Assembly: GCA_904066235.2 (NCBI GenBank)
Contig: CAJFCV020000002.1
Span: 5,828,001-5,892,000, forward strand
Length of the DNA: 64,000 nt
Direction of reading: 5' to 3'
From: Bursaphelenchus xylophilus
Taxonomy: Eukaryota > Nematoda > Chromadorea > Rhabditida > Aphelenchoididae
Shown here: piece after piece, positions 18,361 to 32,045 of the stretch
Numbering within the stretch: the stretch's first letter is position 1
Layout of the letters: each line of letters starts with the position of its first letter
The notes under the pieces: generated by a model
The model's database searches: none
What the model was told of the DNA's origin: nothing
The model's input: only the letters and a program-made list of their open reading frames with translations
Made by a program: the position numbers and the translations under genes

Positions 18361-18425
18361 CGGATTAGAAACCAGGACTCGCTGCGCCGGAAGTGGGCTC
18401 ACTACCACTCGGCCAACTGGACACA
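18349..18425 (-). other. tRNA-like sequence (degenerate), not a functional tRNA
   Basis: Read on the minus strand, TGGCCGAGTGG at 18415-18405 is a perfect RNA polymerase III A box. GGTTTCTAATCC at 18373-18362 is a weak B box at about the expected distance. The stems do not pair as in a real tRNA, so it is likely a tRNA-derived repeat head next to the GGCCCGG repeat. Confidence 0.45.
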
Positions 18426-18723
18426 ATTCTGTTGCCATTCCGAGAGCTTATAAAGCGAGACGGAAACTAGGCTAAAAACTGTATTTTGGCCATAACTTTA
18501 TCCAAAGTGAATTTAGGCAGCTAATTCTTTTTGCGCTGTGAACTATTTTTAATGCTCTTTCAAATGATATAGGCTTCGTTAAGAAAGCAGGTTACAACTA
18601 TTTGCCGATCCCTTGTTAGTGCCATCTATCTAATTGGGATGGATGGCGTGAACAGGTTTTCGATTATTAAAATAAGACAGACATTCACGCATGTTTTGGT
18701 TCCGTCTTTATTTTTTATCCTGA

Positions 18724-19508
18724 CAAGGGAATGGACTTTATGTGTAAATCGATTTTGGCTTGGGACATAGTCAGATCGAAAGGTGTGTGGTAGTCGATTA
18801 TTCACTTGGGGGGAAATCTCTGCGCGGGGCTTCAAAGCCGAGAAAATCGGCTTCAAAGTTTGGACGAAAATCAAAGGATAGGGATCCCGGAAAATGAGCA
18901 ATAAAAAGTGTGAAGCAGTGGCCGAGTGGTCAGTGCGCTCGCTTTTTGCGCAAAAGGTTGCAGGTTCGAGTCTTTCCAAGTCCAAATTATTATTATCGTT
19001 TTTACTTCTGCTTTCTTCGTGCTAATCCGGCTATACATTTAAAAAAGTGGTATAGATAAAAAAGTCAACATAATGGAAAGTTGTTTTTGAATATATCAGG
19101 TTGATGGTGTGCTCTGCGCTCTAAAATTGTAAAAGGAAGGTGCAAAGCCGTTGAAAATGGAAAGATTCCGTTTAAAACATACTTTTTGCATCGATAATCG
19201 AGTTCAGGGGGAAAAAATTAATAGAAGTTTTTGTTTAAAAAAGTTATGAATGGAAGCAGATTCGAACTTGCGACCTTTTGCGCAAAAAGCGAGCGCACTG
19301 ACCACTCGGCCACTGCTTCACACTTTTTATTGCTCATTTTCCGGGATCCCTATCCTTTGATTTTCGTCCAAACTTTGAAGCCGATTTTCTCGGCTTTGAA
19401 GCCCCGCGCAGAGATTTCCCCCCAAGTGAATAATCGACTACCACACACCTTTCGATCTGACTATGTCCCAAGCCAAAATCGATTTACACATAAAGTCCAT
19501 TCCCTTGT
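18724..19508. repeat. Foldback element with a tRNA-like sequence in each arm
   Basis: About 250 bp at 18724-18975 is repeated in inverse, almost unchanged, at 19257-19508 around a spacer of about 280 bp. The inner end of each arm carries a tRNA-like unit. On the plus strand the A box TGGCCGAGTGG lies at 18919-18929 and the B box GGTTCGAGTCT at 18963-18973, with a TGCGC/GCGCA anticodon-like stem between them. The mirror copy lies on the minus strand at about 19257-19325. The acceptor stem is absent and the T stem is mismatched, so these are not functional tRNA genes. Open frames in the arms only mirror each other. Confidence 0.85.
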
Positions 19509-19871
19509 GAAATGATCACACATCGTTATGATGCATCATCCCCTTTCATCGCAATATTTTCGGACATGGAAAGTTTGTTGACAATAGTAAGCGTAAAATT
19601 TATTCATCTTTTTGAAATTTACACATTAACAACAATAATGGAGAAGACAGATATGGGAAGACACCGAGTGGAGGAGGGGGCGAGTATTACAAAACGGAAC
19701 ATGGTACCCGAGAGAATTGACCATCAGAAGTAAACGAATGGTTAGGGAAGGCACGGAGAGTTCGCGGAACTTATTTCTCTTAGCAATAAGCTTCCTAAAA
19801 TCAGCTATAAAATATTTTTGCGCTTCCAGCTAAAGGATAAATAAGATCCCCACCAACTCAGACTGATTCAT

Positions 19872-22498
19872 TTAGAATCCTGGAGGTTTAGAAACAGACA
19901 ACTTTTCAAACCCGGGAGGTGGCGCGACTCGAGATGCGGAACCGAGATCATCGGTAGTGTTTGGTCTAGGTGGTTCTGCAGACTTATCCTCCTTTGATTC
20001 TCCAAACCATCCCGTCAACGCCTTTATGCGGTCCAAGGCTGATTGGGGACCTGTTCTTTCTTCAGCATATTTCTTATGATTCTCCAGTAACTAAACCAAT
20101 ACATTCAGAAGTGTATTTACTTACAGCTTTCAGCAAAGGATCGTCCGTATCTTCTGGATTCTTTGGTCGGCTAGACCCAGGCATGTCCTCGGAGTCTTGT
20201 TCGCCATCCCACACCTTAACTTCTTCAAGTTTTCGAGCAGCTTCCGCAGATTCCCTCTCTTTTTTTTCATGTAGGAACTTCTCCAATGTCAGTTTTTCTT
20301 GCAATTTCTGCCACATTCAAATCATTTCAAACAATGTCTGACTTACCTTTTCCTCCTCTTCTTTTTTCTTCCTCCTTTCCTCCATCAACTTCTCTTTCTC
20401 TTCCTGTTTAGCGATCTTCTTCTTTAGCTTGGCTTTCATAGCCGTTGAAGATAACCATTCCTCAGTAGCGACCTCTTCATTGTCATCGTTATCCACAGAG
20501 GAGAACACATTAAACTTGGAGTTGTTTGCCGCGAGAGGTGTCGGCTTAACCTTCTCCATTACAGTTGACGCTTTCACGGTCTTCTTTTTGGGCTCCTTTT
20601 TCTTGGCCAAAACGACGTGAGGGTCGGGAAGCGGTGGATCTTCATCCGTGGGCTCCGGCAAACCTTGTTCTCTTGCCTCCAACTTCTTCTGCATATTCTC
20701 TGGCCATATATCCGGCAAGGGAACAAGTTTCTTTCGCTGAACATTTGATGTGGAAGGTTTTTGTGGCCTCTGAGCCGGTTGTCTCAACTAAATGCATTTT
20801 TAATACATTCAGCGCGTGTGCACTTACCACCGATGCAATATTCTTTGTTCCCCAAGACGTTCCAGAAGATACACTTGCAGCGGAATTTGATGGGCCCAAT
20901 GAAGGGAATTGGCTGGCCAAGTCAAGGGGTTTACTTGGAGCGCTATTTGCCTGAGCTTGTCGGGAGGATTGAACTGATGCCTAAATCCATAAGCAAAAAA
21001 TTAATTTGTCATACCCGCCAGTTAGTTCCGTTAACAGCGCTCGATGGAGGTCCTAGTGAAGGGAAGTCACCAATTTCAACTCTTGGTGGAGCTGGGACTG
21101 TTCGAGGCTGTTGGCGAGTAAACTGGGCGGAGGGAATGATGATTGCCTGTCTGGGGGCATTGATAACAGCTTCTCTCGCTGGGATTACAGAAACTCCAGA
21201 GGAAGAATTGGAATGAACAGCTGAGGTATTTCTCCCAGAGGATTCACCGAATCTCGAGATATTCCTGTTGAACTGGAAGTCCACAGGGATACTTCGATTC
21301 CCTTCACTGTGATGTTGGGCCTAAAACAATAAACGCAATTGATATAAAGGAAACCATTACGTTGTGAACATTTAGTTCCATTTCGTTTTTAAAGACAATT
21401 CCCATAGCCAAACAATCCTGATGTAAACACGGATGATGCTCTTTTTTATAATGACGATGAAGTTGCTCAACTCGGCTAAAAAAAATACTTTGACGTGCCT
21501 ACACACTCTTACTTGAAGAAAACATTCTTCCCCATTTCAGATTCGCATAAAGAACAATAAAAGTGTTCTTTCCTCAGATGACGATATAAGAATTCATCAT
21601 CATAGAACCTTTGGTGGCAAAAATCGCACTGGGGATGGCCTTTGAATCCCTCGTAACGTCCCTTCTCCCCATTCATATGCTTCTTGAGATCATCTTGGTT
21701 ATAAAGCTCGCGATCTTTAGTCAAGACATTTAAATGTTCCAAACAAATGTGACAGAATGTCAATCCATGAGTTGTCACGTGTTGTTTTAGGGCTGGAAAA
21801 GTCGGAAATTCGGAGAACTCGCCTCTGAAACAAGATAAAAAATATATTAAAGATACTGAGAAACTCACTTCTTCTCACAGACTCGACACGAGAAGAGATT
21901 GTACTTTTCGTAACATTCTAATGTATAAGCGTCCTCAAAGGCGATATTAAACAAACCGCAGTCAGGATGTCGAACAATTGCATTCGAAGGAAGCGAATAC
22001 TTCCAATCGACAGGTTTCCTGACAAAATACAATTTGTCGAGTTCAGCTCGACAAGCATGGCAGGACTTTTGTTCACCGAGACATCTCATCCGAATTACAC
22101 ACTCCATACAAGCCGGATGTAAACACTTTCCAATTCCAAACACATCAGACTTCTGACAACACACATCACAATCTTCAATTTGCCCTTCCATCGGTTTTCC
22201 ATTGTGATCCCGTCGTTCCTAAAAGTCGAAAGACTCAGAAGTTTACCAATGTTGATGTCATACAACCTGCCTTTATAAACCGAGCATGCAAATTTCCGCC
22301 GCCACCTCTTCTACCACCTCCACTCGGACCGCCACGTCCTCTACGTGGCCTGTTATGGTTTCGATGCTGATCTTGAGGTTCAAATCCTGATGGAGGGCCG
22401 CCATACAGTGGCCCTTGGTTAATGTTTTCTTGATTCGATTGATGGTGGTTTGGTCTTCTTCTTCTGTTGTTTACGTTCTGACCCGTAGTTCCATTCAT
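19872..22498 (-). CDS. RING and C2H2 zinc-finger E3 ubiquitin ligase, ZNF598/Hel2 family
   Basis: Homologue of ZNF598 (yeast Hel2), the E3 ligase that senses collided ribosomes and ubiquitinates small-subunit proteins in ribosome-associated quality control. The start is ATG 22498-22496 (MNGTTGQNVNNRRRRPN), followed by an Arg/Gly-rich segment. The RING finger reads CDVCCQKSDVFGIGKCLHPACMECVIRMRC...CHACRAEL. A run of zinc fingers follows (CRVCEKK; TFCHICLEHLNVL; QCDFCHQRFYDDEFLYRHLR; FYCSLCESEMGKN; HHPCLHQDCL), as in ZNF598. The C-terminal half is low-complexity: Pro-rich FPSLGP motifs, a Lys/Glu coiled coil (KKIAKQEEKEKLMEERRKK) and the end VAPPPGFEKL...PPGF, typical of the family. The stop is at 19874-19872. 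Several short introns are present. The gene is divergent from the PCMTD gene. Confidence 0.9.
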
Positions 22499-23017
22499 GG
22501 TAAACCTTCTTTCTGTCTCAAAGACTAAAATTGTAGACATTACTTTAAAACCTCTAAAATAAAGGCATAAAACAACGCTAAAATAACAGAAATTGCAACC
22601 ATGATGAAAGAAATATTTTCTATCGTCTTGCCACACCTTCTGAACTGCAAGCAGTGTTTCTCCGTCTACTTCCACACAAATTTAGGTTCTTTACTCTGTT
22701 TGACACTTCGTTATTTTGAAAGACGGAATGCCAATATCAATTAGAAAATGTTTTTCTGATATTCAGAGTTCGATTTATTCAGAGCATATGACAACACTTA
22801 CATGCTCCTCTTCAAAATATTTTAGGTGCATTCAAAACCAAAAGTCGGTGACGCGTTTCTCAAAAATGATGGTTGATGTAAACTTTAAGACTTGGATATG
22901 CCATTTGTTGTGTTTATTTCTGTAATTTATATTATTCGTTGGGTGTTTTTGCAATAATTACCGTTTAAACGCGTTTTCCTTCTTCAGTTTTTTTATTTTA
23001 CAAGTTTTACAGGACCA
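22499..23017. promoter_or_regulatory. Probable bidirectional promoter region between ZNF598 and PCMTD genes
   Basis: About 520 bp separate the two divergent start codons, and I see no exon in it. On the PCMTD side, a T-rich acceptor (AAGTTTTACAG) ends five bases before the ATG, which suits spliced-leader trans-splicing. No TATA box is evident. Confidence 0.5.
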
Positions 23018-25588
<2,571 letters not shown>

Positions 25589-25746
25589 AAAACGATAACA
25601 ATTCATGACAACATTTGTATCTAAATTTGTCATAACGATTTCATAAACGTCTATTTCGCTTACCTTTGGGGTTTGAACAGATCTCTGAATCTCAAAGTAT
25701 TTGTTTTGTGGTGGTGTCCGTTTTTTTAGTGTATCTTTAGTGTCAT

Positions 25747-26751
25747 ATGGAGATTGGTTCCGTGTTGAAATTAGATTTTGAAAAGTCGTTGTGCTTTGAT
25801 AACTTTGGAGATGGAGAACCCTGTATTATGGGCATTGATGAAGCTGGTCGGGGCCCCGTCTTAGGTCCCATGGTCTATGCCTGTGCTGTTACACCAAAAA
25901 GTATGTTGATGAAGTTTGAGGAGTTCGGATTTATGGATTCGAAGGCATTAAGTGATAAGAAAAGGAGCATTATCTTCAAGAAGATGAACGCCGAAGAGAA
26001 TAGAAAGGTATTTATGATTGTTTGTGATGCGTAATATTATTCAGCTGGTTTGCTATTGTTTTACCGAGATCTCCGCAAGATATTTGAGTTCCCAGATGCT
26101 AAACTCAAAACTTAAGAAGTCACTGAACGAAGTCTCACATGAATCTGCAATAAATCTCATTCAAATTGCTCTTGACTCCAACATCAAAGTAACTGAGGTA
26201 GATTATAAATTATTGTTTGTCATATTGATATTGAACTTTAGGTCTTCGTGGATACTGTCGGTCCAAAAGACAGTTACAAAGCATTGCTGCAATCCAAGTT
26301 TCCCCATTTGAGTATTACGGTATCCGAAAGGGCAGATTCTTTGTTTTCCGTAGTCAGTGCAGCTTCAATTGTGGCCAAAGTAACTCGAGATGAGAGGCTG
26401 AGGAATTACGTTTTTGTAGAGAAGCATTTGAATTCTTCAGAAGGGATGTTCGGGAGTGGATATCCAGGAGATCCGGTCTCGAGGAAGTATCTGATCGAAA
26501 ATATTCATCCTGTTTTTGGCTTCAATTCTTTGGTCAGACACAGTTGGAAGCCCTCGATTAAAGCGTTGGATAAGGCAGCTGTCAAATGCGCATGGTTTGT
26601 ATTTTAATTATTAATTTTACTGTAGTTTAGGATTGATCTGACCAGCCAGCAAAAGATTTCTTCCTTCTTCCAAATCACCTCTGGCAATCGAGTGATCCCC
26701 AGATGTAAATATTTCAAAAGTCGAAAACTTACTTCCGCTGTTAATTTTTAA
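25747..26751 (+). CDS. Ribonuclease H2 catalytic subunit A
   Basis: Catalytic subunit of RNase H2, which removes ribonucleotides from DNA and RNA from RNA-DNA hybrids in the nucleus. The start is ATG 25747, 159 bp after the PCMTD stop. The active-site signature GIDEAGRGPVLGPMVYA is near residue 30, with DSKALSDKKR following. Later motifs are VFVDTVGPKDSYK, ADSLFSVVSAASIVAKVTRD and GSGYPGDP. The final intron splits a Trp codon (GCATG to G at about 26630). The tail exon reads IDLTSQQKISSFFQITSGN and ends at TAA 26749-26751. The tail contains QQKISSFF, a match to the PCNA-binding PIP-box consensus (Q-x-x-I-x-x-F-F). Length is about 280-290 residues, normal for the family. Confidence 0.92.
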
Positions 26752-26887
26752 TTTTTTTCCGTTTAAAAATATCATAAATACTTTGATGTCAAATGCTAAT
26801 CAAGTTTTGAGATGGATAACCAATTCATACTTTTGAGAATTGCAAAAAAGTAATTAAGTCTGCTAGAAGGGCAGCTCTAATGCCATC

Positions 26888-29878
26888 ATGGGCATCTTCA
26901 ACAAGATCTTATTCGGTCTTGTAGCTGCTTACATTGTCAATTCCATCCATACTTTTTACCAGATATTCTATTATGACAATTGTAATGATGAAAAATATTG
27001 TATAAATGTAAGTCACTTTACAATAACTAGGGAAACGTGCTTGCAGCCATCCCAAAACAAGATGCGGCATACACCATTCTAAAGAGCTTAAGAAGCCATA
27101 CTATGAACAACTTTTATTTTTTGCTGACCATGTTTTGGCTAGCCATAAATAGCACATTTGCGGTTTCAAGGATAAAAGTTCGGTTTCGACTTTACGGTCG
27201 CCGAAAGAGTTCAGAAAAAAAGTAAAAGTTGCTTCTAGTACAACTTTTTGAGCCCTTTTTTTGAAACTTGTTTTGTGATGGGCGGTAAGTACACTTAAAA
27301 CTTTTAGCCCTTGATCAAACGAGATATTGGACACGCATGGCCTCCAGTTCAATTGAGAGTGTATTTGGGAGCTGAGAAACGACATCAAAAGGATGATATT
27401 ACTTTAGTTTATCAGAAGAAAAATTTTGATTTGGAGACCAATTTTGAAGATATGATCCAATACGAGATACCGCCGATCCTGAAAAACAATGGAAGCCTAA
27501 GGGCATACGTTGTTTTGGTAGAGAATGACTTTGAACTAGACGATTTGAAGAAAGCGGTAAATGAAAAGCGACTGTATTCTAATCAAATTGCAGAATTGGC
27601 AGTCCAGTGATGCTGAATTATTATCCAGATACGATTTACCCAAAGATAAGGCTTTCAGTTTGGTCACAGAAGAGAAGACGGAGAAGGTGTGTGTGTATTT
27701 TATTTTTTGTTTTCCATTAAGAGTTCACGTTCCTTGATAACTTTCAGGAAAAGAAAACGCCCATTCCCCACATGTCAAGTGTTATCCCAATCAGCTTCGT
27801 CCTTGATGATATTATATTTGATGAGAGAAGAATCCCGGATGAAACAAGGAACAGAATCTCAATCTTGAGGAAGGACGGAAAGAAGAGTTATGCTCCCATT
27901 ATCAGCATCGATAACATGAGGATTCGAATGTCTGAAGAAGTGGAAATAGATCCGGAAATGAAGGCGGCCAATCTGAGTATAAATTACAAGCCAATTTCAT
28001 GGGGAAGATACCGTCTGGGTTTGCATATGGAGATGTCTTTTCGACAATTAAAGGGCATGGGATTTGGCGATAAGGACTTTGATGATGTAGGTTTAGAAGC
28101 TCAAGTGTCGAAAGGTCCGCTGAGCAAAAACGGCCCGCATTTTTTTCCTAACCGCAGTGGGATCTGGAGGCTTTACAATTTTGTTAGGGTAACCGGCGGC
28201 GTTGATTTCAAAATCCAATTGATTTTTTCTGATCTTTACTTGTTTTTTTAATCTACACTCCGTTACGAAAGTATACCCCCTGGAAAATTGCAGTATCTAA
28301 GGTTTGGTAAGAGCTATCAAAAAATGCTTATGCCATCCGAAAGAGCATCGAATCAGCCGTTGAAAAAAAATTTGGTCGGTTTGGCAACTGTTTTAAAAGC
28401 GACTTCGCGAGAATTTGAATCAACCGGTAACAGTGATGTGCGGTAGAATTTTCCTATACAATTTTTTGAGTTTAAATGATATTATAGAATGGGTCATCTT
28501 TAACCCGTCTCCAAAATATTTTTGAAAAATATGGCATGATGACAGATATATGGCAAATTTACGTACTTGAAGAAAACGGTGTATAACGTCCCTACTTTTG
28601 CAACCAGGACGCTGAAACCTTCTGAAAATATGTTTTGTTCGTCATTTTTATTGTTGATACAATTTGGTCGGGATTACCGTAACACGGTGATTTTGGAACT
28701 GTGTACATTAAGAATAACAAAAAATCTCCATCTTGACGATTTCACGCGATTTCATGAAACTTTTTTCCATATTCGGAATCAGCGTTGAATTCTGCATCGG
28801 ATGGAGTACCACGCATTGTACAGGGTGGGCCACTCGAAGCTTCCGTTCATTAGAAAAAATGGGTTGGATTTTTTAAATTAGCGCAGTTGATTACCGTACA
28901 CCCCTTCATATCTCAACGGGCATAGAGAAATCGTTTCTGCGGACCTCTTTGTACCGACCGTTATTATCTGAAACAAAATTTAGATGAAAGCCATCTTTAA
29001 CGAAATGAACTTCCCATTCTTGGTAATGATGGTCTCCGTGGCTGCTGTTCATCTTCTTTTTGATTTCCTCACCTTCAAAAATGATGTCCAATTCTGGCAA
29101 CAAAGGAAAACAATGGTGGGGATATCCACGAAGACCTTGTTGTGGAGATGCGTCAGTGAAACGCTCATCTTCTTCTATCTGGCGGATGAGAAATCGAGTT
29201 ATTTGGTGTTAATTCCTTCAGGCATTGGTACCATAGTTGAATATTGGAAACTGAGAAGGGCCCTGAAAATGGAGCTCTATCTGAAGAAGGGATGGATCCC
29301 ATGGCTAAGATTTGGGAAACTTAACAAAGAAGAAGAAAAGACAGAAGCTCTGGACTCGGAAGGAATGAGATATCTCACCTTTCTCCTCATCCCTTTGTGT
29401 GTCATCGGTGCCATTTACAAGTTAGTTTTTCTTTTCGTTTCAAAAATGATTTATATTTTATTACATTACTATATGTATGTGTTTAGTTTGTTATATGTGC
29501 CTCAAAAGTCATGGTACAGTTGGTTGATCAAGTGTCTGGCCAATTGTATTTATGCCTTCGGGTTCCTGTTTATGTTACCTCAACTTTTCCTCAATTACAA
29601 GCTCAAATCCGTGGCTCATCTTCCCTGGAGAGCTTTTATGTATAAGGCAAGTTTCTATGTGTAATGAAATCTAACGTTTTTAGGCCTTTAACACCTTCAT
29701 CGATGACGTTTTTGCATTTATAATCACCATGCCCACTGCCCATCGTCTTGCGTGTTTCCGCGACGATCTTGTTTTTGTCATCTTCTTGTATCAACGATAT
29801 TTATATCCAGTTGATAAGAGTCGAGTCAACGAATTCGGAGAATCCTTTGAAGATGACAAGAAGAAGAAGGAGGAATGA
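26888..29878 (+). CDS. CLPTM1-like (CLPTM1L) membrane protein
   Basis: Polytopic ER membrane protein of the CLPTM1 family; human CLPTM1L has been described as a GPI-biosynthesis lipid scramblase. The start is ATG 26888 (MGIFNKILFGLVAAYIVNS, a signal-anchor). Exon 2 begins at about 27306 (PLIKRDIGHAWPPVQLRVY). A 37-bp intron at 27557-27593 restores the frame to NWQSSDAELLSRYDLP. The exon ending FGDKDFDD (28086) joins MKAIFNEMNFPFL at 28984. Conserved segments follow: AAVHLLFDFLTFKNDVQFW, WYSWLIKCLANCIYAFGF, LPQLFLNYKLKSVAHLPW and FNTFIDDVFAFIITMPTAHR. The stop is TGA 29876-29878. It starts 137 bp after RNase H2A, so it may share an operon. Confidence 0.92.
28087..28983 (+). other. Enlarged 897-bp intron of the CLPTM1L gene
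   Basis: Bounded by GTAGGT and AAATTTAG; splicing joins exons that are adjacent in the human protein. It is many times longer than most introns in this gene. The interior holds no recognised gene, and the mixed composition with ACAGGGTGGGCC and CCGTTACGAAAG stretches suggests inserted repeat DNA. I could not find clear terminal repeats by eye. Confidence 0.5.
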
Positions 29879-30259
29879 TCGTGTGTATTACATTATTTAT
29901 TCATGTTTTACACACAATCGTTAATTTAATCGAGTAAACTGTGATTTGTTTGAATTGATATCTTTGATTTGAATGCCGATGCTAATCATTTTTACTGTTT
30001 ATGCATGCATTCCCCGTATAATATCCACCAGAAGTTCAGACGCCCTTTTCCTGGAGAAGGTTGCGGTCCGTAAGTTTCGTAACTTTAGTAATAATCGACA
30101 AAAGTTAGCCCCGGCTTTACGTAAAGGACGACGCCTGTGAGCAAAACAATAATAGATCTGACCATGTAAAAATGGAAAATAAGAGGAATCGCCGCCTTTC
30201 AGTACAGTACTGACCTTTTCCCGGGCCCGAGACAATGCGGTCTGGGACAAAGCAACCGG

Positions 30260-30266
30260 TATAAAA
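30260..30266 (+). promoter_or_regulatory. TATA box of the proline-rich protein gene
   Basis: TATAAAA lies 78 bp upstream of the ATG at 30338, with a GC-rich stretch just after it. This is the only clear TATA box placed properly before a gene in the window. It suits a strongly and specifically expressed gene such as a surface or secreted protein gene. Confidence 0.55.
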
Positions 30267-30337
30267 CGATCCGAGGCCGGGAAGAGTGTCAGTTCTTGTT
30301 TCAGTCCCCTTCCATCCTTTGCCTTAAGGCTCCAGAC

Positions 30338-31937
30338 ATGGGAAGACGGAATCTCTTCTGGGGGCTTCTGATTCTGGGAATCTGTTTGGCCGAAGCCAGT
30401 AAGTGGACTGGGAGTGGATTTGTTTACTTTATTTTTACATTGTAATGTTGCTTTGTAGGAGTTCGATTATCTGTTAGTAATAAAACCCCCAAAGAAGGAG
30501 CTGACACCAAGAAAGACGGGAAATGTTGCTGTCACATCTGTTTAGTAAGTCCTGTTTTTATCTAATAAGTTTTATCAGCATTACAATATATATGACATTG
30601 CAGGATTGCCCATGTTGTTCGTGTAAACAGGAGTATTTCAAATCCAAGAGAACACTTCTAGGATCTGAAGACAGAAAACTCAATTTTGCCGCTGATGCTA
30701 CCCCGTTGACCCCACCGACACAGTCAGGTTCCCCCACAACCGCAGTGGTTACAGCTAAAACTGATATACCGATCACTACTACGACTGGTTCTACAACAAC
30801 GGATACAACTACGCTTGCTACTACGACTACACCATCAAGTACCCCAGAAACCCAACCAACAGCCACTTCGGGCTATGCTACAACTCCTTGTGGAACCACC
30901 CAGCCCACGTACGCGACTCAGCCCACCTATGCCACCCAGCCTACTTATGCCACAGCCCCGACCTACGCCACCTCTCCGACCTACGCGACCCCACCTCCCG
31001 CTTATCCGACCCCGCCTCCCTGTGTTACCCCAACCAATCCCGGGTATCCAGCCCCATCTTGTCAAGTCAGCTTGGAAAGAGTCTGTTACCACTGTCCTTG
31101 CCTCGGGCAATGTGCATTGGTCCCTAGACAACAGTGTAATTGTATCGCCAATCCTATACAATATCATTGCCGTAAGTGTACCAAAATATAAGCAGCAATG
31201 TAATACAAATTTCAGAGCCTCCACAACAAATTCTTGTTGATTCTCTCCAGATTAATGTCTACTATGGTCAAGGATTCAATCTCTCGTCCGATCTGAACAC
31301 CTTTGTCTGTCAGTCGTATCCAGCACCCCCCGCTCCAGGCCCTTACAATCCAGGGGTTCCAGGATATCCCTCAGGCCAACCTTCAGGACAAAACCAATGG
31401 TGGAATGGTCAGCCGGGATACATTCAGCCTGGCCCCGGCCCTTACAATCCACCAGTGCCAATCCCCACTCCAGGCCCTCCACAGCCAATCACCGGTGCTC
31501 CTCCCGCTCCACTTCCCCCACAACCACCAGTTCCAATCACATTCCCTCCCCAACCTGCTCCAATTCCCCCAGTTCCCACCCAAATCCCCTACAATCCAGT
31601 TCCTCCTTTCCCAACCAGACTTCCACCTGGGCCACCAGGTCCTTATTACCCACAGCCACCAGCGCCTTGGCCTCCAGTTCCCACGGTAGTCCCACCAGTG
31701 CCAGTGCCAGTCTACCCCTTCCCTCCAGGTCCACCAGTCCCAATCGTCAGCACTGTTGTCCCTCCAGTCCCGGTCTATCCCCTGCCCAATGGAACCACTC
31801 CAGTCTACGCTTCGACCAGTCCATCTGCCTACGTTCAGCCCAGCTCGACCACCAAGAAGCCCTCCAGTGCTTCATCGATCTCTCAACTTCTGACGATGGC
31901 CGTGATCGTGGTCTCATTCCTCTTGACATGCTTCTAA
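30338..31937 (+). CDS. Secreted, proline-rich repeat protein, probably GPI- or membrane-anchored
   Basis: Four exons, 30338-30398, 30459-30544, 30604-31171 and 31216-31937, join in frame to 478 residues. The N-terminus is a clear signal peptide (MGRRNLFWGLLILGICLAEA). A short Cys cluster follows (CCCHICLDCPCCSCK), then a Thr/Ser-rich stretch likely to be O-glycosylated. Next are about six YATxPT-type tandem repeats (30900-31000) and a second Cys-rich segment (CYHCPCLGQCALVPRQQCNC). A long Pro-rich domain (PGPYNPxVP, PPVPT) follows. The protein ends in a Ser/Thr-rich spacer and a hydrophobic tail (LLTMAVIVVSFLLTCF) with no cytoplasmic residues, the layout of a GPI-anchor signal. I do not recognise a named family. 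A cuticle, eggshell or pharyngeal surface role is possible but unproven. Confidence 0.85.
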
Positions 31938-31993
31938 TCTCAAGTTAATGTCCAGACACTCGCGTGTTAACTGTTTGTATAAAAAGCAGAGCC

Positions 31994-31999
31994 AATAAA
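31994..31999 (+). terminator. Polyadenylation signal of the proline-rich protein gene
   Basis: AATAAA lies 57 bp after the stop codon and about 50 bp before the stop of the convergent DOMON gene. Confidence 0.6.
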
Positions 32000-32045
32000 C
32001 CAGCATCGTAATTTTGGGGACTTTATAAATGCAATTCTTGAACTC

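Noticed and set aside
18913..18985. Functional tRNA-Ser or tRNA-Leu gene
   Set aside because: The A and B boxes are good, but no acceptor stem pairs, the T stem has mismatches and the anticodon loop is too long. It is also present as an inverted copy in a repeat.
31276..31743. Overlapping frames within the proline-rich exon
   Set aside because: They are shadows of the repetitive Pro-rich coding sequence, which has a signal peptide and consistent splicing in its own frame.
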